A DNA stretch of 64,000 nucleotides. Source: Lucifuga dentata (lineage: Eukaryota > Chordata > Actinopteri > Ophidiiformes > Bythitidae). The stretch covers positions 122,001 through 186,000 of the forward strand of contig VXCM01001006.1 of assembly GCA_014773175.1 (NCBI GenBank), read 5' to 3'. Position numbers and translations under genes: made by a program. Within the stretch, counting starts at the first letter, position 1, and each line of letters begins with the position of its first letter. The notes under the pieces were generated by a model, which was given only the letters and a program-made list of their open reading frames with translations, did no database searches and was not told the DNA's origin. Shown piece by piece: positions 13,041 through 26,272 of the stretch.

Positions 13041-14285
13041 CAATCACTTTGCTTAAATGAGCTGGAATTAAACTGAGAATATGTGGCCAATGATTTTAGT
13101 ATTTCATCATATTTTTGGTACAACTTTCTTCATCATTAAAATTTCACACTACACATTTTTTTTTTATATCATACAAGTAGAATAAATCCAATGAGTACAA
13201 CACCTACATCATAACTGAATAAATTTCCAAGGTAATTGCTGGTGTAATAAAAATGCCATTTAAATTGCATGAATATTTGATATGAAGGCCGATTTTACAA
13301 AATCAGAAGGATGTTTTTTTGCCTGAGCACCTGCAAACTCAAATAGCTCTGTTTCCTACTTTTATTTACTTTCAGTTGATGATCAAAACAGCTTCAGTGA
13401 AAATGTGAGGAACAAAGCAAATAAAACTAATTAAAAAAGCAAAGGCAAAAATCCAACTAACACTATTAATCTCCAGAAAAGTGTGACTCGTGCTTTTAAA
13501 CTGAATTCAAATTTTTTTTAAATGTTGATCCAAAAAATAAAATGACAAAAGGAGTTTCCAGGTTAATTAATCCGTTGTTGAAAAAGACAGAATACCCACA
13601 CACATCTTTCTCTCTTTCATTTTGCCTCTCTCCCCCTTTCGGATGCACTCGTCAAGTCTTGGCTCATCGTAGCAGCAGCTCCATATGTGCTGTTTCACCA
13701 CAGAGCCGTGACATCTCCTGTCATAAGGTTTGTCACCATCATGCTACTCTCCCTGCCTGATGCCATGCCAAACAAACGTGGCAAAGCACAGCCAAAACCA
13801 GTTTGAGAAGGTGAAAATGGCCGAAAGGACACTCATGATCACATTTTTTTCCACTGTTTTTTTTTTTGTTTGTTTTCTTTCCTCCTGCAAGTCTCTCACC
13901 TTCTCTTGTTTCTTTCTTAATTCTCTTTTAATCAGGCTTTCCTCTCACGTTGCTTTCTCAAATTTTTAAAAAGTTGAATTTCATGCATCACAGACATTCC
14001 TAGGATAATGTGATTGACCACGGTGAACATTTGAAACACTGCTATGGGTGATGAAGTCAATGCAATCTATTCCGCTCTAATCAGAATTCATTACATTACA
14101 TTAGACAGAGGCGCCGTTCTGCAATCCATTTGCCATTTCTTAGAAATGGCTGCAAAAAAAAGGGAAAAACTCTGTATTCGCACCAAATTAGTTTAGCTAC
14201 AGTGAATAACTGCTATTTCTATCTAGGGTATATTGTAATCAAGAAATGTCTGTGAGGTGGCAGCGATTCAGAGGTGTTTCAGCAA

Positions 14286-14306
14286 AAAAAAAAAAAAAAA
14301 AAAAAA
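14286..14306. repeat. A-homopolymer
   Basis: About 21 A in a row. Confidence 0.9.
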
Positions 14307-14445
14307 GGCTGGGAGACGAGGAAAGAACAGAAGACGACTGAAATAATACACACACACAGAAATGCAAGTGAAACAGATGTGGGCTGCCACGCGCAGCCTC
14401 CAACTGTTCATAATGAAGGGCATTCACTGTTCTATTCCGGTCTCT

Positions 14446-14570
14446 GACTGTCAACACAATTCTTTCACACTGCGCCTCCTTTCCTCCCCCTCTACCCCTC
14501 CCCTCTANGACTGTCAACACAATTCTTTCACACTGCGCCTCCTTTCCTCCCCCTCTACCCCTCCCCTCTA
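14446..14570. other. False 62-bp tandem copy across single-N join
   Basis: 14446-14507 and 14509-14570 are identical and separated by one N at 14508. This pattern indicates an unmerged contig overlap rather than a biological duplication. Confidence 0.85.
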
Positions 14571-14634
14571 TCTTTCCCTCTTTTCTTTCTCTTTCCACAT
14601 TTCTTTCCTGATCCAATGTGGGGTAAAGAAAGGC

Positions 14635-14636
<2 letters not shown>

Positions 14637-14686
<50 letters not shown>
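14637..14686. repeat. (GT)n(GA)n compound microsatellite
   Basis: A GT run of about 30 bp passes directly into a GA run of about 20 bp. Confidence 0.95.
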
Positions 14687-14688
<2 letters not shown>

Positions 14689-14967
14689 TAAATGGAGAGA
14701 GATGGAGAACAGCAGAGGGAGCAGATCTGCAGGACAGCTTGGAGACCAGCGTGACGCCGTGCTTGTCACTTCTCCTTCCACCCGGCCTGTCTGCTGGCAG
14801 GAGCCCACAAGAGCATGATTAGAGCTGATTCAAGATTCTGGTTGAAGCAAAACAAATACACACAACCTAACCGATGCCTTTACATGGAACAGTTGCATCT
14901 TTCTGCAGCCATATTTGTACACAAAGCCACATTTTATATAAACCGCACGATATGCAAAATACGCTGC

Positions 14968-14991
14968 CAAAAAAAAAAAAACAAAACAAAN
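14968..14991. other. Assembly gap (N at 14991) after A-rich run
   Basis: A-run with C interruptions followed by one N; a similar CTGCC-plus-A-run occurs just downstream at 15009-15022. Confidence 0.75.
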
Positions 14992-16069
14992 CAGCTTGCT
15001 TTTTTTCCTGCCAAAAAAAAAAGCACTGGCAACCACTGTTCAGGTCATATTAATTCATAACAAGAGTCAAAAGCAAAACAAAACAGCCCAAAATGCGAAA
15101 CTAACTACCAGTTGACATCCTCGTACCTTGCGGTCACTTCCTCCCATGCCTCCAGAATGCATTCTCCAGATAGGCAGGAACCTCTCCCCATACTCGTCAT
15201 TTCTCAGTGGAAGTGCTCAGGGCATTTAGAGTAAGAAACGAACAGCTGTTTGAATTAAATCTGCAAGAGTGAGTCTAGACGGGGCAAGGTTTATTGAAGC
15301 GATGTCAACTGTCAGATTGATGGAAGACAAGGGGGAGATGGTTGGGCTTTTTAAAAGCAAAGCCAAAGTGGATTCTTTGCCTGTAAGCTGCTGTAAATCT
15401 TGTCTGTTTGATGGGGAGATTAGTTGTATTTGGAGGACATAAATTCGGTGTGAGCTCGGAACTGAAGCTGGCTGGGAAACATGAACGCAGGGATATACTG
15501 TAGAGTCAGCTCAAACACATGCCTATTAAGTTTGCTGGAGCACATGAAGGAAACTCTCTTACACATGCTACACCACATATCCGAAATGAATATAGATACA
15601 GTATGTGGAGACTAAGATTAAGGTGGCTGATGACATTTCATTTGCAACAAGCCTGGTTAAATGTCAATTGGCAACACTTTATTTTGAATGAAGATCTTCT
15701 CTGTATCTTTACAAACAATAGGAAGCTCTTGACTCTGATTCCTGACCTTTCCGTCTGACCTATTTATCAGGACTTCGATAGTTGGGGTGACAAAAAAGTG
15801 CTTGTGCCATAGTCTCATGAACAGACAACACAGTAAGCAAAGTTAACAGGAACATGATCATTATACTGTTTCTTTGGAGGAACAAAAGCAGGTATTTCGA
15901 GTCCATCCTTCTTTCTAATGACCTTTTCTGGGAAATGTGAGGTTAAATAATCCATGCGTCTTCCATTCTGTGCAAATATTATATTACTCTTTTGTGCGTG
16001 AGTGTATGTGTACGATTTTTAGTTGGATTTCCACTACATGGTGTGTGGTTGCGTCTGCAGCACAGCTGG

Positions 16070-16089
16070 GTGTGTGTGTGTGTGTGTGT
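16070..16089. repeat. (GT)n microsatellite
   Basis: Short GT run. Confidence 0.9.
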
Positions 16090-16225
16090 ACAGTAGGTTG
16101 CATAAGGATGTGTGTATGAGTAAGAGGTGTGGGCACCAATAGTGGCTCACCAACTCTTTTGAAAGTGACTCTGACAGTTTGGATAACAGTGCTACCCTGC
16201 TTCCTCACTCCCCCCCACACAAATG

Positions 16226-16260
16226 CACACACATACACACACACACACACACACACATAC
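16226..16260. repeat. (CA)n microsatellite
   Basis: CA run with one CATA interruption. Confidence 0.9.
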
Positions 16261-16739
16261 TGTCACATTGCTTTCAAATGGCGGGCTCCTCTGATGGCAA
16301 GTGTTAGGGGCCAGCTTATAATTAACTTGCCTGCCAAGTAGTATTATATATCATCAAGGGCTCGACATTGGCCTAGAGGAAGTCAAAAAAAGTGGCAGTG
16401 CTATTGTTCGCTGCCAAATAAGGTCAACATGGTGGCATGGTAAATTACAGTTATTTCTTCCTCTTAGACAACAAATGTGTTTAGGCGTCAGGTCCTGCAT
16501 CTCATACGGACGTATCTGGGCCTGGTGCGAGCAGCAGCCAGGTCCTGTTTCCTGAGCACAGCCAGCAAGGGCGGAGTGCATGAGTCACAGCAAGCTACTG
16601 CTTAATTATGACCATGCTGAGAGCGAGACGGAGACCTATACAAAGAGCTGGCAGAGGGAAGGAGGAATTCTAGCAACTTTCAAACCAAAAGATGGCAATT
16701 AACATTGCTGCTTCTCTCAGCTTGGAGGCAACTTTTTAA

Positions 16740-16760
16740 TTTTTTTTTTTTTTTTTTTTT
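16740..16760. repeat. T-homopolymer
   Basis: About 20 T in a row, bordered by AATT-rich sequence. Confidence 0.9.
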
Positions 16761-17103
16761 AAATTAACTCATGTGGTCCAACGAGGGACTTAAATGGACA
16801 CATGCCCTGTCTCCTCTACCTCCTCCTTTTCTTTTCTGACTGTACCTCCTACTTGTCTATTTTAACTTTTCCCAGTTCGGGTGTTTCCTCACCTGCCCAC
16901 TAGGTGGCATAGCTGAGTTTCTCACTTTTGACATAACCTATACTTGCTGTTTCCCCATCAGCCTGTCAGTATTCATAGAACACCTACCAACCTAAAACAC
17001 AGTTGGCGTGTTTATTTTACTAAGCCATCAGCATGTAGTCTGTAAAGTTTATCAGAATTTTGAACAAAGACAAATGAAAATAATTAGAGATTAGTTGTCC
17101 ACA

Positions 17104-17238
17104 CTGGCTTCTGTCTCAGTTGGGTCGTGGAATTAGTTTGAGGCGACTGATTGACTTCCACTGACCCAGANCTGGCTTCTGTCTCAGTTGGGTCGTGGAA
17201 TTAGTTTGAGGCGACTGATTGACTTCCACTGACCCAGA
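17104..17238. other. False 67-bp tandem copy across single-N join
   Basis: 17104-17170 and 17172-17238 are identical with one N at 17171. Read as an unmerged contig overlap. Confidence 0.87.
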
Positions 17239-18549
17239 CAGCATTTACCCAAGCCAGACATTTTTACCTCTCTCCGGTCCTGTGGTGATCATTTAGAGTG
17301 AGACTCTATGAGCATGTGTCCTTGTGAGAACTAATATTTTAGTGTTTCAGTAAGAGAAAATCATCTCTGTGCGCTTGTGTCTCAGTGTGTGCGACTACCT
17401 AAGAGTGTGTGCGCATGCATGTACATGAGCCTTTTCTATTGAGTTGGCACCTGTATTCCATCTGGAGCCCTTAAATCTTTCTAATCTTGAAAATTAGGAC
17501 ATTAGCTGTAATAGGGATCTAAATTACATTCATGTAATATTACCTTTGCCAATCACAATTACACACCACGGATTAAGCGAATCATTTAAGTAAAGGAAGC
17601 TACTCAAGTTGAATGTCACCTCAGCAGGTGTCACTCCCATAAAGCCCAACATTGATTGAAATGGTATATTATCTCCTGTGGACAAATGGCCCCACTGTGC
17701 CTATACAGACTCAGAACACACACCTCTGTCTGATGAATTACTGTTTTATGCTGAAGACATACTTAAGTTGTCCCCCCCAGATGATCTCTGTATGGTTAAG
17801 CGGCGAATTCTTTCAGCACCAGAGCCAATTGGAACAAAATGAGAGAAGGGAGTACCGCAGATTCTCACCTTGCTCCTTCTCAATTAGGGTTGTGAACACA
17901 AATTCATATGCTCCAGTCACTGTTTGGTCCTCCTACAGCAGTTCCCCAGAATTACTCTGTTCTACAATTACAATAAACTAAATCCTGCCCGTTTCCTCCA
18001 GACTATGAATAATGGGAGTGACAAAAAGGTCACTCGGCAGCAATAGTTACAGGCTCAGAGCATTGTTTTGTTAGGCTCGACTAGCTTTTGTAATTATGTT
18101 TTTCCTGGCAACCTCCCCTGACCATGTATGGCTCAAAACTGTAGGATTCCAATAACTGATTTAGAAAAAGCATTCCACTTTAGAGTTACTATATTGCCAA
18201 CTAAATTGTGACATCTTTGTTTTATTTTATACATAAAACCGAGCCAATTTGGAACTTAAAATTCACACAGAGTAATCACATTGTTATGCATTAAATTCCA
18301 GTCATGGTAGGCTTTCCTCATTCTTAACTCCAGGCATATTAGGTCAGTTTGGATAGTTTGAATTTACAATTCCAATTATAAATGATTACATTGTCCTTCT
18401 ACACAGGCTTCTTTGTTGCTTAAAAGTCTCTTAGCTAGCTGTCGAACATCTTCTTAGGATAGGCCTTTGTATTTTGCATGGTGGTGTAATTACTGTAATG
18501 GTTATTTGAAATGGTGGTATCTTCACAACAGCAGTGCGAGGCAAAAAAT

Positions 18550-18670
18550 GTCACCAAATCCTGATAAAGTCATCTCATAGGCTCTAATTACCTCGGCTTA
18601 ATGAGTTACAATCAACAGATCCTGCCAGTTATCTCCCAGTTGCATTCCAGAGCCCATTTGGTTTGGAGGT
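18550..18670. promoter_or_regulatory. Candidate conserved noncoding element
   Basis: Repeat-free block containing CTAATTACC and CTTAATGAG homeodomain-like words between GC-balanced sequence. Regulatory role is inferred from texture only. Confidence 0.25.
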
Positions 18671-18683
18671 GGGGGGGGTGGNG
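18670..18683. other. Assembly gap (N at 18682) in G-run
   Basis: One N at the end of a G-rich run. Confidence 0.8.
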
Positions 18684-20764
18684 TGCTGTTCCTTAATGAA
18701 ACCCAGCATGGAGTCCCCCCAAAAAGCAGAACACAGTGATTAGAGGCTTACACAAACACAGAAAAGGCTGCAAACAGTGATTAGTTTGTAATTGTAGTCC
18801 TGTATAGGAAAGGGGATAGAAAGATAGCTGAATCAGTGGATGAAGAGGTTAATAGAGAACAGAAAAACACCATGCCATGCGATCATCAGATGCTGGAAAT
18901 ATGATCGTCATCTTCTGACTTTGAAATTGACTGAACCAGATGAGGCACTTTCTGTGGTGTAATATCAGCAAGGGATATGGCAAAGTAAGAACAAAAGGCA
19001 CTGTAAAAGGATTGCCAAGAACAAATAGTGAATCTCATTAAGGCTGTCTGAGAGGCTCCCTCCTCTCCTTCTCTCCCCATCTTCATCATCCAAGGCCATC
19101 CTAGGGGCCAGCAGATTTTCTCTGCATGTGGTCAATTAGGGCTAGTCACTGCTGACAGGGTCAATGTCAGGTCTCTTGACCTCCAACAGGACCACCCATT
19201 CCTTGACCACCCATTCTTACTGGCCACCCCACTTTATCCCCTCTCCCCATCAAACAGAGGAGTGAGGTCAAGTAGGAAGCATACGCACAGCCGTCTGACC
19301 AGATTCCCCTGGGGCCTTCAAATGATGACAGGGCCTCCTCTGAGGCTCATTAAGGATATCATCAAGAGGAGACTTGCTTAAAAGCACATAAAAGATGCTG
19401 GCCTCCACTTTGAGGGCAGTAAACTGGCATAATCGGCCGATAGCATCCAAGTGCTGTGTTTGCAAACTTAGCAATGTACAGTTTCTTGAAGAGCCTCTGG
19501 ATAAGGCACACAGACAGAGTTGGCAAAATAAACAACAGCAAAAGCCAGAAGGATGGGCTCCTACACAAACTGCACATTCCCTATTATATATTAAAAAAAA
19601 CAAACAAAAAAAAAAACAAAACATCATCCTGGATGCAGGAATACTGGGAATGCCAGCTGTAAAGGCTATGGGTTACTGACAGTGAGTACAGTTTAAAGTT
19701 AATGCAGGACTGCTGTATAATAGAATGCATCTCCTGCCATTGTAATACTAAATACATTAATCTATAATGAATTTAATGTTTAATTATTATTTCTTATGCA
19801 TGAGACATTCATTGACTAAGCCAAATTAAGGGGGAAAAGTATGAGTGGATTTGAAGGTGTTGGAGAGACATTTCCTTATCTTTAATTTATTGGATCTGGT
19901 GTCACCCAAGGAAAACCTAAGTTTTGTCCAGAGGATGATGGATATTAATGATAAGCCAAAAACTTAAGTGATCTGAAATATTAAAATATCAGGTGGTATA
20001 TGGCAGACAAAGCATACATCTTATTATCATATTTTGCAATACCAGCTTGACTGCCGCTGTGTCCACAAAGACTTGTGCTCTAACTGAAGAGCATACAGTC
20101 AGCCCAAGTCTGTTATCACAAGGATTATGAACTAATTTACCAAGTGTGAACCAGAGCAGCTTGTCCACAAGCTTTCCAATTCTCAACATCAGCGCATCAT
20201 CCAACTGTTTTATAAACTACAGGAAGAGCTTTATATAGACTGCATACATTGATACAGGCCTTAGCACCTAATGCAAATGGAACATTTGAATGAACCAGCA
20301 ACGTGACTTTGGCAATCCTGTCAACATAAGACTGTTGCCTCCAACCCCCTACACACCCTCCAGCTTACTCTGTCCCTCACAGCCTTCTTCTTCTTCTCTC
20401 TCTCTCCCCCTCTCCTTCTTCTCTGTCGGCCGAGAGTCAAAGTTCCTCCTTAATCAGCACAATGCTCTCGGTGGCAGGTGTTAGCGAGCTTTTTTCTGGC
20501 ATCTTGATCAGCCCTCAGGGAGCGCGCTGGCCTCCGACGCTGGGCGCACAGTAGGAGATGTCATCAGGAGGAGAGCCACCCATGGTGACGACAGAATCAG
20601 GAAAATTGTTCTCTCCACAGTGAGAGGGAAAGGTTAGGGCCACAGGATTACTCCAAGCTGCAATTCGGCACACAGAGCTGCAGTTGGAGGTTAGCTAGAC
20701 TTAGGTACCCTCAGCAACAGCAGCTGGGATAAATATGACTGAGTGAAAACAATATGGCTCCCTC
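18671..20764. other. Intergenic sequence, no gene seen
   Basis: A G-run is broken by an N at 18682. A minus-strand 119-codon frame at 19268-19627 overlaps plus-strand frames and has no recognised domain. A short CT tract lies at 20386-20406. Nothing else is supportable. Confidence 0.5.
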
Positions 20765-20935
20765 TGTACTGGGTTCACATCTGCCTGGGGTTTTTCTTGG
20801 AGTTCGCATGTTCTTGTAGTTTCCCCCAGGTCCTCCGGTTTTCTCCCACAGTCCAATGACATGCAGGTTAGGTGAACAGGAAACTCTAAATTGCTATTAT
20901 GTGTGATTGTGAGCGTGAAGGAGCTGCGTCTGTCT
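20765..20935 (+). repeat. High-copy teleost interspersed repeat fragment
   Basis: The stretch resembles a repeat that is extremely common in fish genomes, recognisable by a TCCTCCGGTTTTCTCCCACA-like segment followed by CAGTCCAATGACATGCAGG and ACTCTAAATTGC-like words. I recognise it from general knowledge of fish repeats but cannot assign the family (SINE or LINE tail) without a repeat library. It is diverged and partial. Confidence 0.6.
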
Positions 20936-23409
20936 GCATTTGTTAGCATTCACATTTGTATTGACTACCAGCATTATCCTCAATTTAAGATATCACAAAA
21001 GATCCTGTTATATCAAGAGTCTGGTTACACTGACTCAGTGTTGCGGCAACATTTGATAAGCAGGGAAATGTTCATGCACTGACAGCTAATTTCTTGGTTT
21101 TTGATAACTTGCTCATTTTAACCTTGTTTTGACTTAAAATGACTCTCTTCTTGGGACAGTATAGATTTGTCAAGATACTGTCACGCTGACTTGGAGGGGG
21201 CTGCTCTGAAAGCAACGAAATTGATATTTTCTGTGTCAGACATGAAGACAGCTCTCTGGCAGGAAGCATATGAAATGCAATAATCACAAAAAAAAAAAAA
21301 AAAAAAAAAAAAAGTCAGATTTTGGTGTCAGTCCCTTGGAGTCAAAGAGAAAAGAGAAACTTCTTCAAATTATTTTTGAACCAACATTCAACAGTCATAG
21401 AGAGAGAAATCCATCATAGAAGATGCAATATCATGTTTTAGCTTCCTTTGACAGGAGAGGCAGATAGTCATTCTGGAGGAGCCAGACTGCATGACAGCAC
21501 CATGGCATACTGAAATGACTATGAAATGACTGGTAATGCTGTCTCCCTGGCCAGTTCTCAGGGCTCAAAATGTAAGAGGGACAGGCTGGTGTGTCTAGGA
21601 TTGTCTGACATTGATGCAGACCATCCAAAGTGCACATGCGCAGTGCATCAGTTCTGCTTATAAAGTAAATTGTTGGGCTTTCAGATGTGGTTTGAGAAGA
21701 GAGAAGCTGATTTAGTCAGTTTCTCGGTTCTTCCGTGCCGTCTTTCCTGCAGCTTCTGCTGGAGTGAGGGTCTGTCACATCCAACTATTAGGGTGTCTGC
21801 GTCAGCAATCTCTGCTTGTCATCCAGGCTTTGGGAAGAGCTCTGCTTCATCCTATCCTGAAAAAATTCCCAGCAAGGCAAGAGGTGGAAAAGTGTGGTGA
21901 CGCACTCCTTCGCATCTCAGAGGGAATTGCCTGTAGTTCTGAAAGATGTGTTGCAGCATGGAGTGCCTTGTTCAGTGGATTATGGCTGAAGGAGATTTGT
22001 GTTGACCCTGGTGTTGACCCAGACCGCTCAACGGATTCTACCTGCTGGATGTCTAACTACATGCTGAGACTTATTGTTGGCCTTCGCTTCTCTTCCACAG
22101 CAGACAGATATGTGATTAGAGGCTATAGAAGATGTGCTACTGCACGACAACAATAGAAGGGAGGTACAGTAGCTCAGATCTGGGATGACTGGAAGTGTGT
22201 AAAAAAAGAAAGCTGTTTTTCGGAAAAGAACACCAACGCACAGATTTCAGTGTAAGTCGTGTGTGGGTTTACATTTAAAAAATGATATGGGCTGTTTCAA
22301 CACGGCTGCTTGGACTTAGCAGCATCGGTGTTCTTTTAAGTTCTGTATATGTCGGCCATGCTGCCCACCTCCTTCTGATTAGGATTAATTTTTTTTTATT
22401 CAACTAATTCCAAAAATCCATATAGATTCATAATTATAAAGAAAATTATTTCTGGGTAATCATCCCTTGCTGTATTATATTCAAGAATGTGCAAGAGTTG
22501 TATGTTGATGACCATCTTGAAGCTGGAATCTGTAAAAGCCACCAACCAAAGCAGATATTATAGGAAATCTTACTAGTATTGTATATAGCAAAATTGGTAC
22601 TGTCAAACAGAGCTGGGAAATATTTTTGATTTTAACGTGTAGTCAGTTCAGGACAAGAAAGGAAACATTTGGCATGTCCTACACTGATAACACAACATCA
22701 AAAATAGCCAAAACTGACTTTATTTCTCATAGTCAATGACTAGTCACTTGCCAAGTATCAAAAATATCAGAGCACAGGAGAAAACTTGTAGACTTTAGTC
22801 ATTTTTCTCATGTCTATCATCCTCGTAGCTTGTATGATGCCTCAAAGACATATTTGAGTGGATATTAAGAAAAAATGTGGGTCGTGTATTACTGGCCAAA
22901 AAAATCTGGAGCTCTATCTTGGGTCCATTTCTCTCTGCCCTCGCTTTTTCCCCTCATCTGCTCTGGCTTTCTAATTAGCTTCTACAGCGAGAAGTTGGAC
23001 AGGGGCCTATAACGGAGCCAGATGTTTGAGGAGATTTCACCCCGCAGGGGAATGTTTTGTTTACTACAAGATGAAAACAACTCTCTTGCCTTCACTTTCC
23101 TTTTGGGGTTGTGTATGTGCAAAAACTATATTTCCGTTAAAATAGAAATTAGACATCTTTAAATAGAAATTAAATTTTGCATATTTCAAGATTATTTACT
23201 TCACTGAAAGAACTGTAAACCTGCTATTTTTTTCTCATTTCAAAACCATGAAAAATGCTTGTTGTATTTTTTTTTATTTAAATAAACAGCAGCACAGAAT
23301 CCATGCTATTGAAATCCATATTGTTTGCCTCAGCAGAAAAGTCATTCTGTACATTCTCTGTTTTCCCCCTCATCGAACATAGCATGACAACCCCTACCCA
23401 GCCCAACGC
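20936..23409. other. Intergenic sequence, no gene seen
   Basis: Contains a 25-bp A-run (21289-21313). A 130-codon frame at 21764-22156 (+) overlaps another open frame, has no recognised domain and no splice context, so I do not call it. The remainder is ordinary AT-rich sequence. Confidence 0.5.
21289..21313. repeat. A-homopolymer
   Basis: About 25 A in a row. Confidence 0.9.
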
Positions 23410-24260
23410 TTCTCCCCACAAAATTGACAAGGAAACCATTTGTGGGATGATTAATTGAGCTTTGGTACAGGTCTGCTGGAGGATCAGTCTTAATCAGCAG
23501 AGGAGTGTGAGTCTGAGTCTACACATCAGCCACTGCAGAAAAACAAATGAAGACACTTGAAATCAATTTCATCTGCGTCTCTGACTGATTCTTGGAGCAG
23601 GATTAGGAGGTTGGGTCGATGAGTCCGATGCCAACTGTCAGGACTGGATATGTGATTGGACAGTAATAACCTCACACTCGTCCGCATCTTGAGATCCACT
23701 GAAGTTGTAATTGGGTATGTTCAAGTCTTCAACAACAGATAAGGTTGATTAGTATAAAGGCAGTGAAGGGTTTTATGAGAATAAGGATGAGGCGAACGCC
23801 GGGGATCCCCGTTGATGAGGTCATGACACTCAAAGTCAGAATTATGATCACGAATATTTGCAAACTAGACTCCAAATAAGTATCCAGGATAAAAACCATC
23901 AAATTCCATTCAAAATAAGGTGGGTTTTTTATGTTTCTTATACGAGCCATGAAAAAAAAAAAAAAAAANAAAAAAAAAAAAAAAAACAACTGAAATCAAA
24001 AGAACACACCTGTCCTTTAGAAGAAAAACTTTCCTTTTCTCTTTCTTGCACAAAATCGAATGCTTTTTCTCAAATCTCACCCACCTCGTTCTAGTCTCTC
24101 AGCGGAAAAAATCCCAATCACATTAGCATGAAGTCAAATCTGCCTTTTGTGAAATGCCAATCCAATTAGCACGTTCTCGTTTAGCTCCCTCTTCCTAAAT
24201 GGAGGCTTTTGCATCTTTTACAAGGATGATGTGCAGTAAAAGGCACATTTAGTAAACAGT
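23410..24260. promoter_or_regulatory. Candidate conserved noncoding region, broken by an A-run gap
   Basis: Two repeat-free blocks, 23410-23720 (with GATTAATTGAGC and CTTAATCAGC) and 24095-24260 (with CACATTAGC and CCAATTAGC), flank an A-run containing an N (23952-23986). The density of TTAAT/ATTAG words and the absence of coding frames suggest regulatory DNA. This is inference. Confidence 0.25.
23952..23986. other. Assembly gap (N at 23969) in A-homopolymer
   Basis: One N inside about 34 A. Confidence 0.85.
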
Positions 24261-25329
24261 GCAACCCTCAGGCTTCCCTCTGGGGGTATTCGAGCTAGGT
24301 GGCTAATGAAATGGGTCTATAAAAACAGCAGGAAGCCATGAGGGAGGCCACGTGGAACACAAACACACAGCGCCATGAGGTCTCCTGGGATGGGAAAAAA
24401 AAAGAAAGAAACCACAATTCTTGTCGAAAAAGATAGTTGGTATTGATTGTTGATAATTACACTAATGATTGGCAGTGAAACGGAGAACCCGAATGACCTG
24501 CTATTACCAGGAAAAATAACTTGCACCGTGAGAGCAGTTTTCATTTGGTTCTTTGTTTAATTGTCATTGTGTAGTATTTGTGTCCTCACAGAAACCAGGA
24601 TGGTAATCTGTGGAAGAAGCAGGACGGTGTGGGGTTTAACAAGCAAATGAGTTTAACAAGCAAAGAGGGCCTCTAACCCAGCAAAAGTGTTACAGGTCCC
24701 CGAGCTGAAACCACGGTAGTATTGACTTCCTGAATCAAAACAGGTCGAGTTCTCATTTATTGTCTGTAAATTGTCTTTACGGTGACCCTGATGTGACAGG
24801 TCCTTTGCCAAAAAATCCATGACCCTCTGGCTCTCGTTTACACATTTATTTGCACAATACATGTGAATAAACAGCTGAGATCTACTGTTACTATCACAAC
24901 GCCTCACAACTCTAAAATGTGCATCATTTGCATCATATAAGCTGTAGCTTATACGTTTTCTACACATCTTTCCTCTGAGGAGAAGCTTCATCATGTTAGA
25001 TTCTCACTAAATGCTACTGCTTCCTGTTGGACTTTGAGGTTGTTTTTTTTTTTTTTTTTTTNNNNNNCCCCCCCCCCCCCAGGTTCTTTTCATCATTTCA
25101 GCTCTCTTGCACACCATTCCTTCACCCACAGTTATATCTTTTTTCACTTGCACATTATTTTCTTGCTTTCTTCTTCCCCTCTCCTCGTTTCGGTCCCTGC
25201 TTCTGCCAATTTCATGCCAGGCCAGTCCTTGGAGAATCACCAGGGGCGTTGGAAACAATCAGACAACTCTTCCCTCCACCGAAAACAGACCTAAGCTCTT
25301 CATAATCACCCATTTTCCTTCTTCTCCGT
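24261..25329. other. Intergenic sequence, no gene seen
   Basis: Contains a six-N gap between a T-run and a C-run. Open frames spanning it depend on the gap. The 113-codon minus frame at 24653-24994 has no recognised features. Confidence 0.5.
25043..25080. other. Assembly gap (six N, 25062-25067) between T-run and C-run
   Basis: Nineteen T, six N and thirteen C. It is the only multi-N gap in the window. Confidence 0.9.
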
Positions 25330-25880
25330 AACAATTAAAAAAGCGCAAGATGGAAATTATTTTTAGATATGGCTCTCATTTCCTATTTTGCATTTCACAG
25401 TTCAAGATTATTTATCGTAACACAACACTGTGCGAGTGTGCATTCTGTGGCCCGGAGCTATTTTCCACATGGGCAACCGTGAAGTCATATTGACACTAAA
25501 CATATGGTCGGGCCTGTTTGGAGATACACTTGCAGACTCCCAACGTTTCACTTGTCTTAATGAATAATACCATGGTGGATTCCAGCGTCTGGAATCAGTG
25601 GAATTTTTTAACAGCACCAACAATGCTTTCATGCATGAATTAACTCCGTGCATTTCCATTTTTACATGGTGCCGGGGAGCACGACGGTTTGTAATTTCAT
25701 TTGCAATATTATAAGGGAGGGACTAAAAAAAGAGAGCCATCCTGCTTGTAATAAGTGGCCCATTTTATGTTGATTTCCATTCCAGTTCAGCCGAGTACAT
25801 CCCGGCTCAGTCAAAAGATTGAAGCGTTTGAGCAAAATCAATGATATTTTACGGTACTAAACCTCCAATCCTTAGTGATA
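25330..25880. promoter_or_regulatory. Candidate conserved noncoding element
   Basis: Long repeat-free block with ACAATTAAAA, TTTCATTTGCAAT and AAAATCAATGATATT words in a GC-balanced background. No coding frame with features. Proposed as a regulatory block from texture only. Confidence 0.3.
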
Positions 25881-26123
25881 TATCCCTTTGTTATTGAAAT
25901 GCTTCTCTTTCAGAAGGCCCTGGCAACGTCTCAAGACTGGAGCTATTCCTGTGCGCACTGAACGGAAGAAACCTAATACTAAGTGACAGGACAGGAAATG
26001 AAAATAATGAGATTTCAGAAATATAGTTTGGCAGACAAACCATTCAGATATACTCAGAAAAAAAGCAAATATTTATGCCCACTGGCCGAAATTCATTGAC
26101 TCCTGCCTTGGTAGTGGTGTGTC

Positions 26124-26174
<51 letters not shown>

Positions 26175-26272
26175 CTCTATGCATGTGAAAGAGAGAAGTG
26201 ATCTGTTACTGATAACAAGGAAATGCAGTTAACTCGAAAGTCGCTGGGTTTGCATTCAGATTATTCACAATA
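25881..26272. repeat. Intergenic sequence with (GT)n microsatellite at 26126-26172
   Basis: A 47-bp GT run dominates the interval. The rest is unremarkable. Confidence 0.8.
26126..26172. repeat. (GT)n microsatellite
   Basis: Uninterrupted GT run of about 47 bp, the longest clean dinucleotide repeat in the window. Confidence 0.95.

Larger units (their letters stand above)
10911..18549. other. Intergenic sequence, no gene seen
   Basis: Unique sequence with microsatellites and homopolymers listed separately, plus two false tandem copies at single-N joins (14446-14570 and 17104-17238). The longest open frame here (189 codons, minus, 14239-14808) is built from a CA/GA microsatellite, the false duplication and a T-run, so it is not a gene. 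No splice-bounded coding exon was recognised. Confidence 0.55.

Noticed and set aside
14239..14808. 189-codon minus-strand open frame, longest in the window
   Set aside because: It is composed of a CA/GA microsatellite, a false duplication around an N and a T-run. No domain or splice context.
15660..15700. GGCAACACTTTATTTTGAA, similar to a word in common fish repeats
   Set aside because: Too short and isolated to define an element. A similar TGGTAACACTTTACA at 33851 is equally isolated.
21764..22156. 130-codon plus-strand open frame
   Set aside because: Overlaps another open frame, starts without context and has no recognisable family residues. Consistent with chance in GC-richer sequence.
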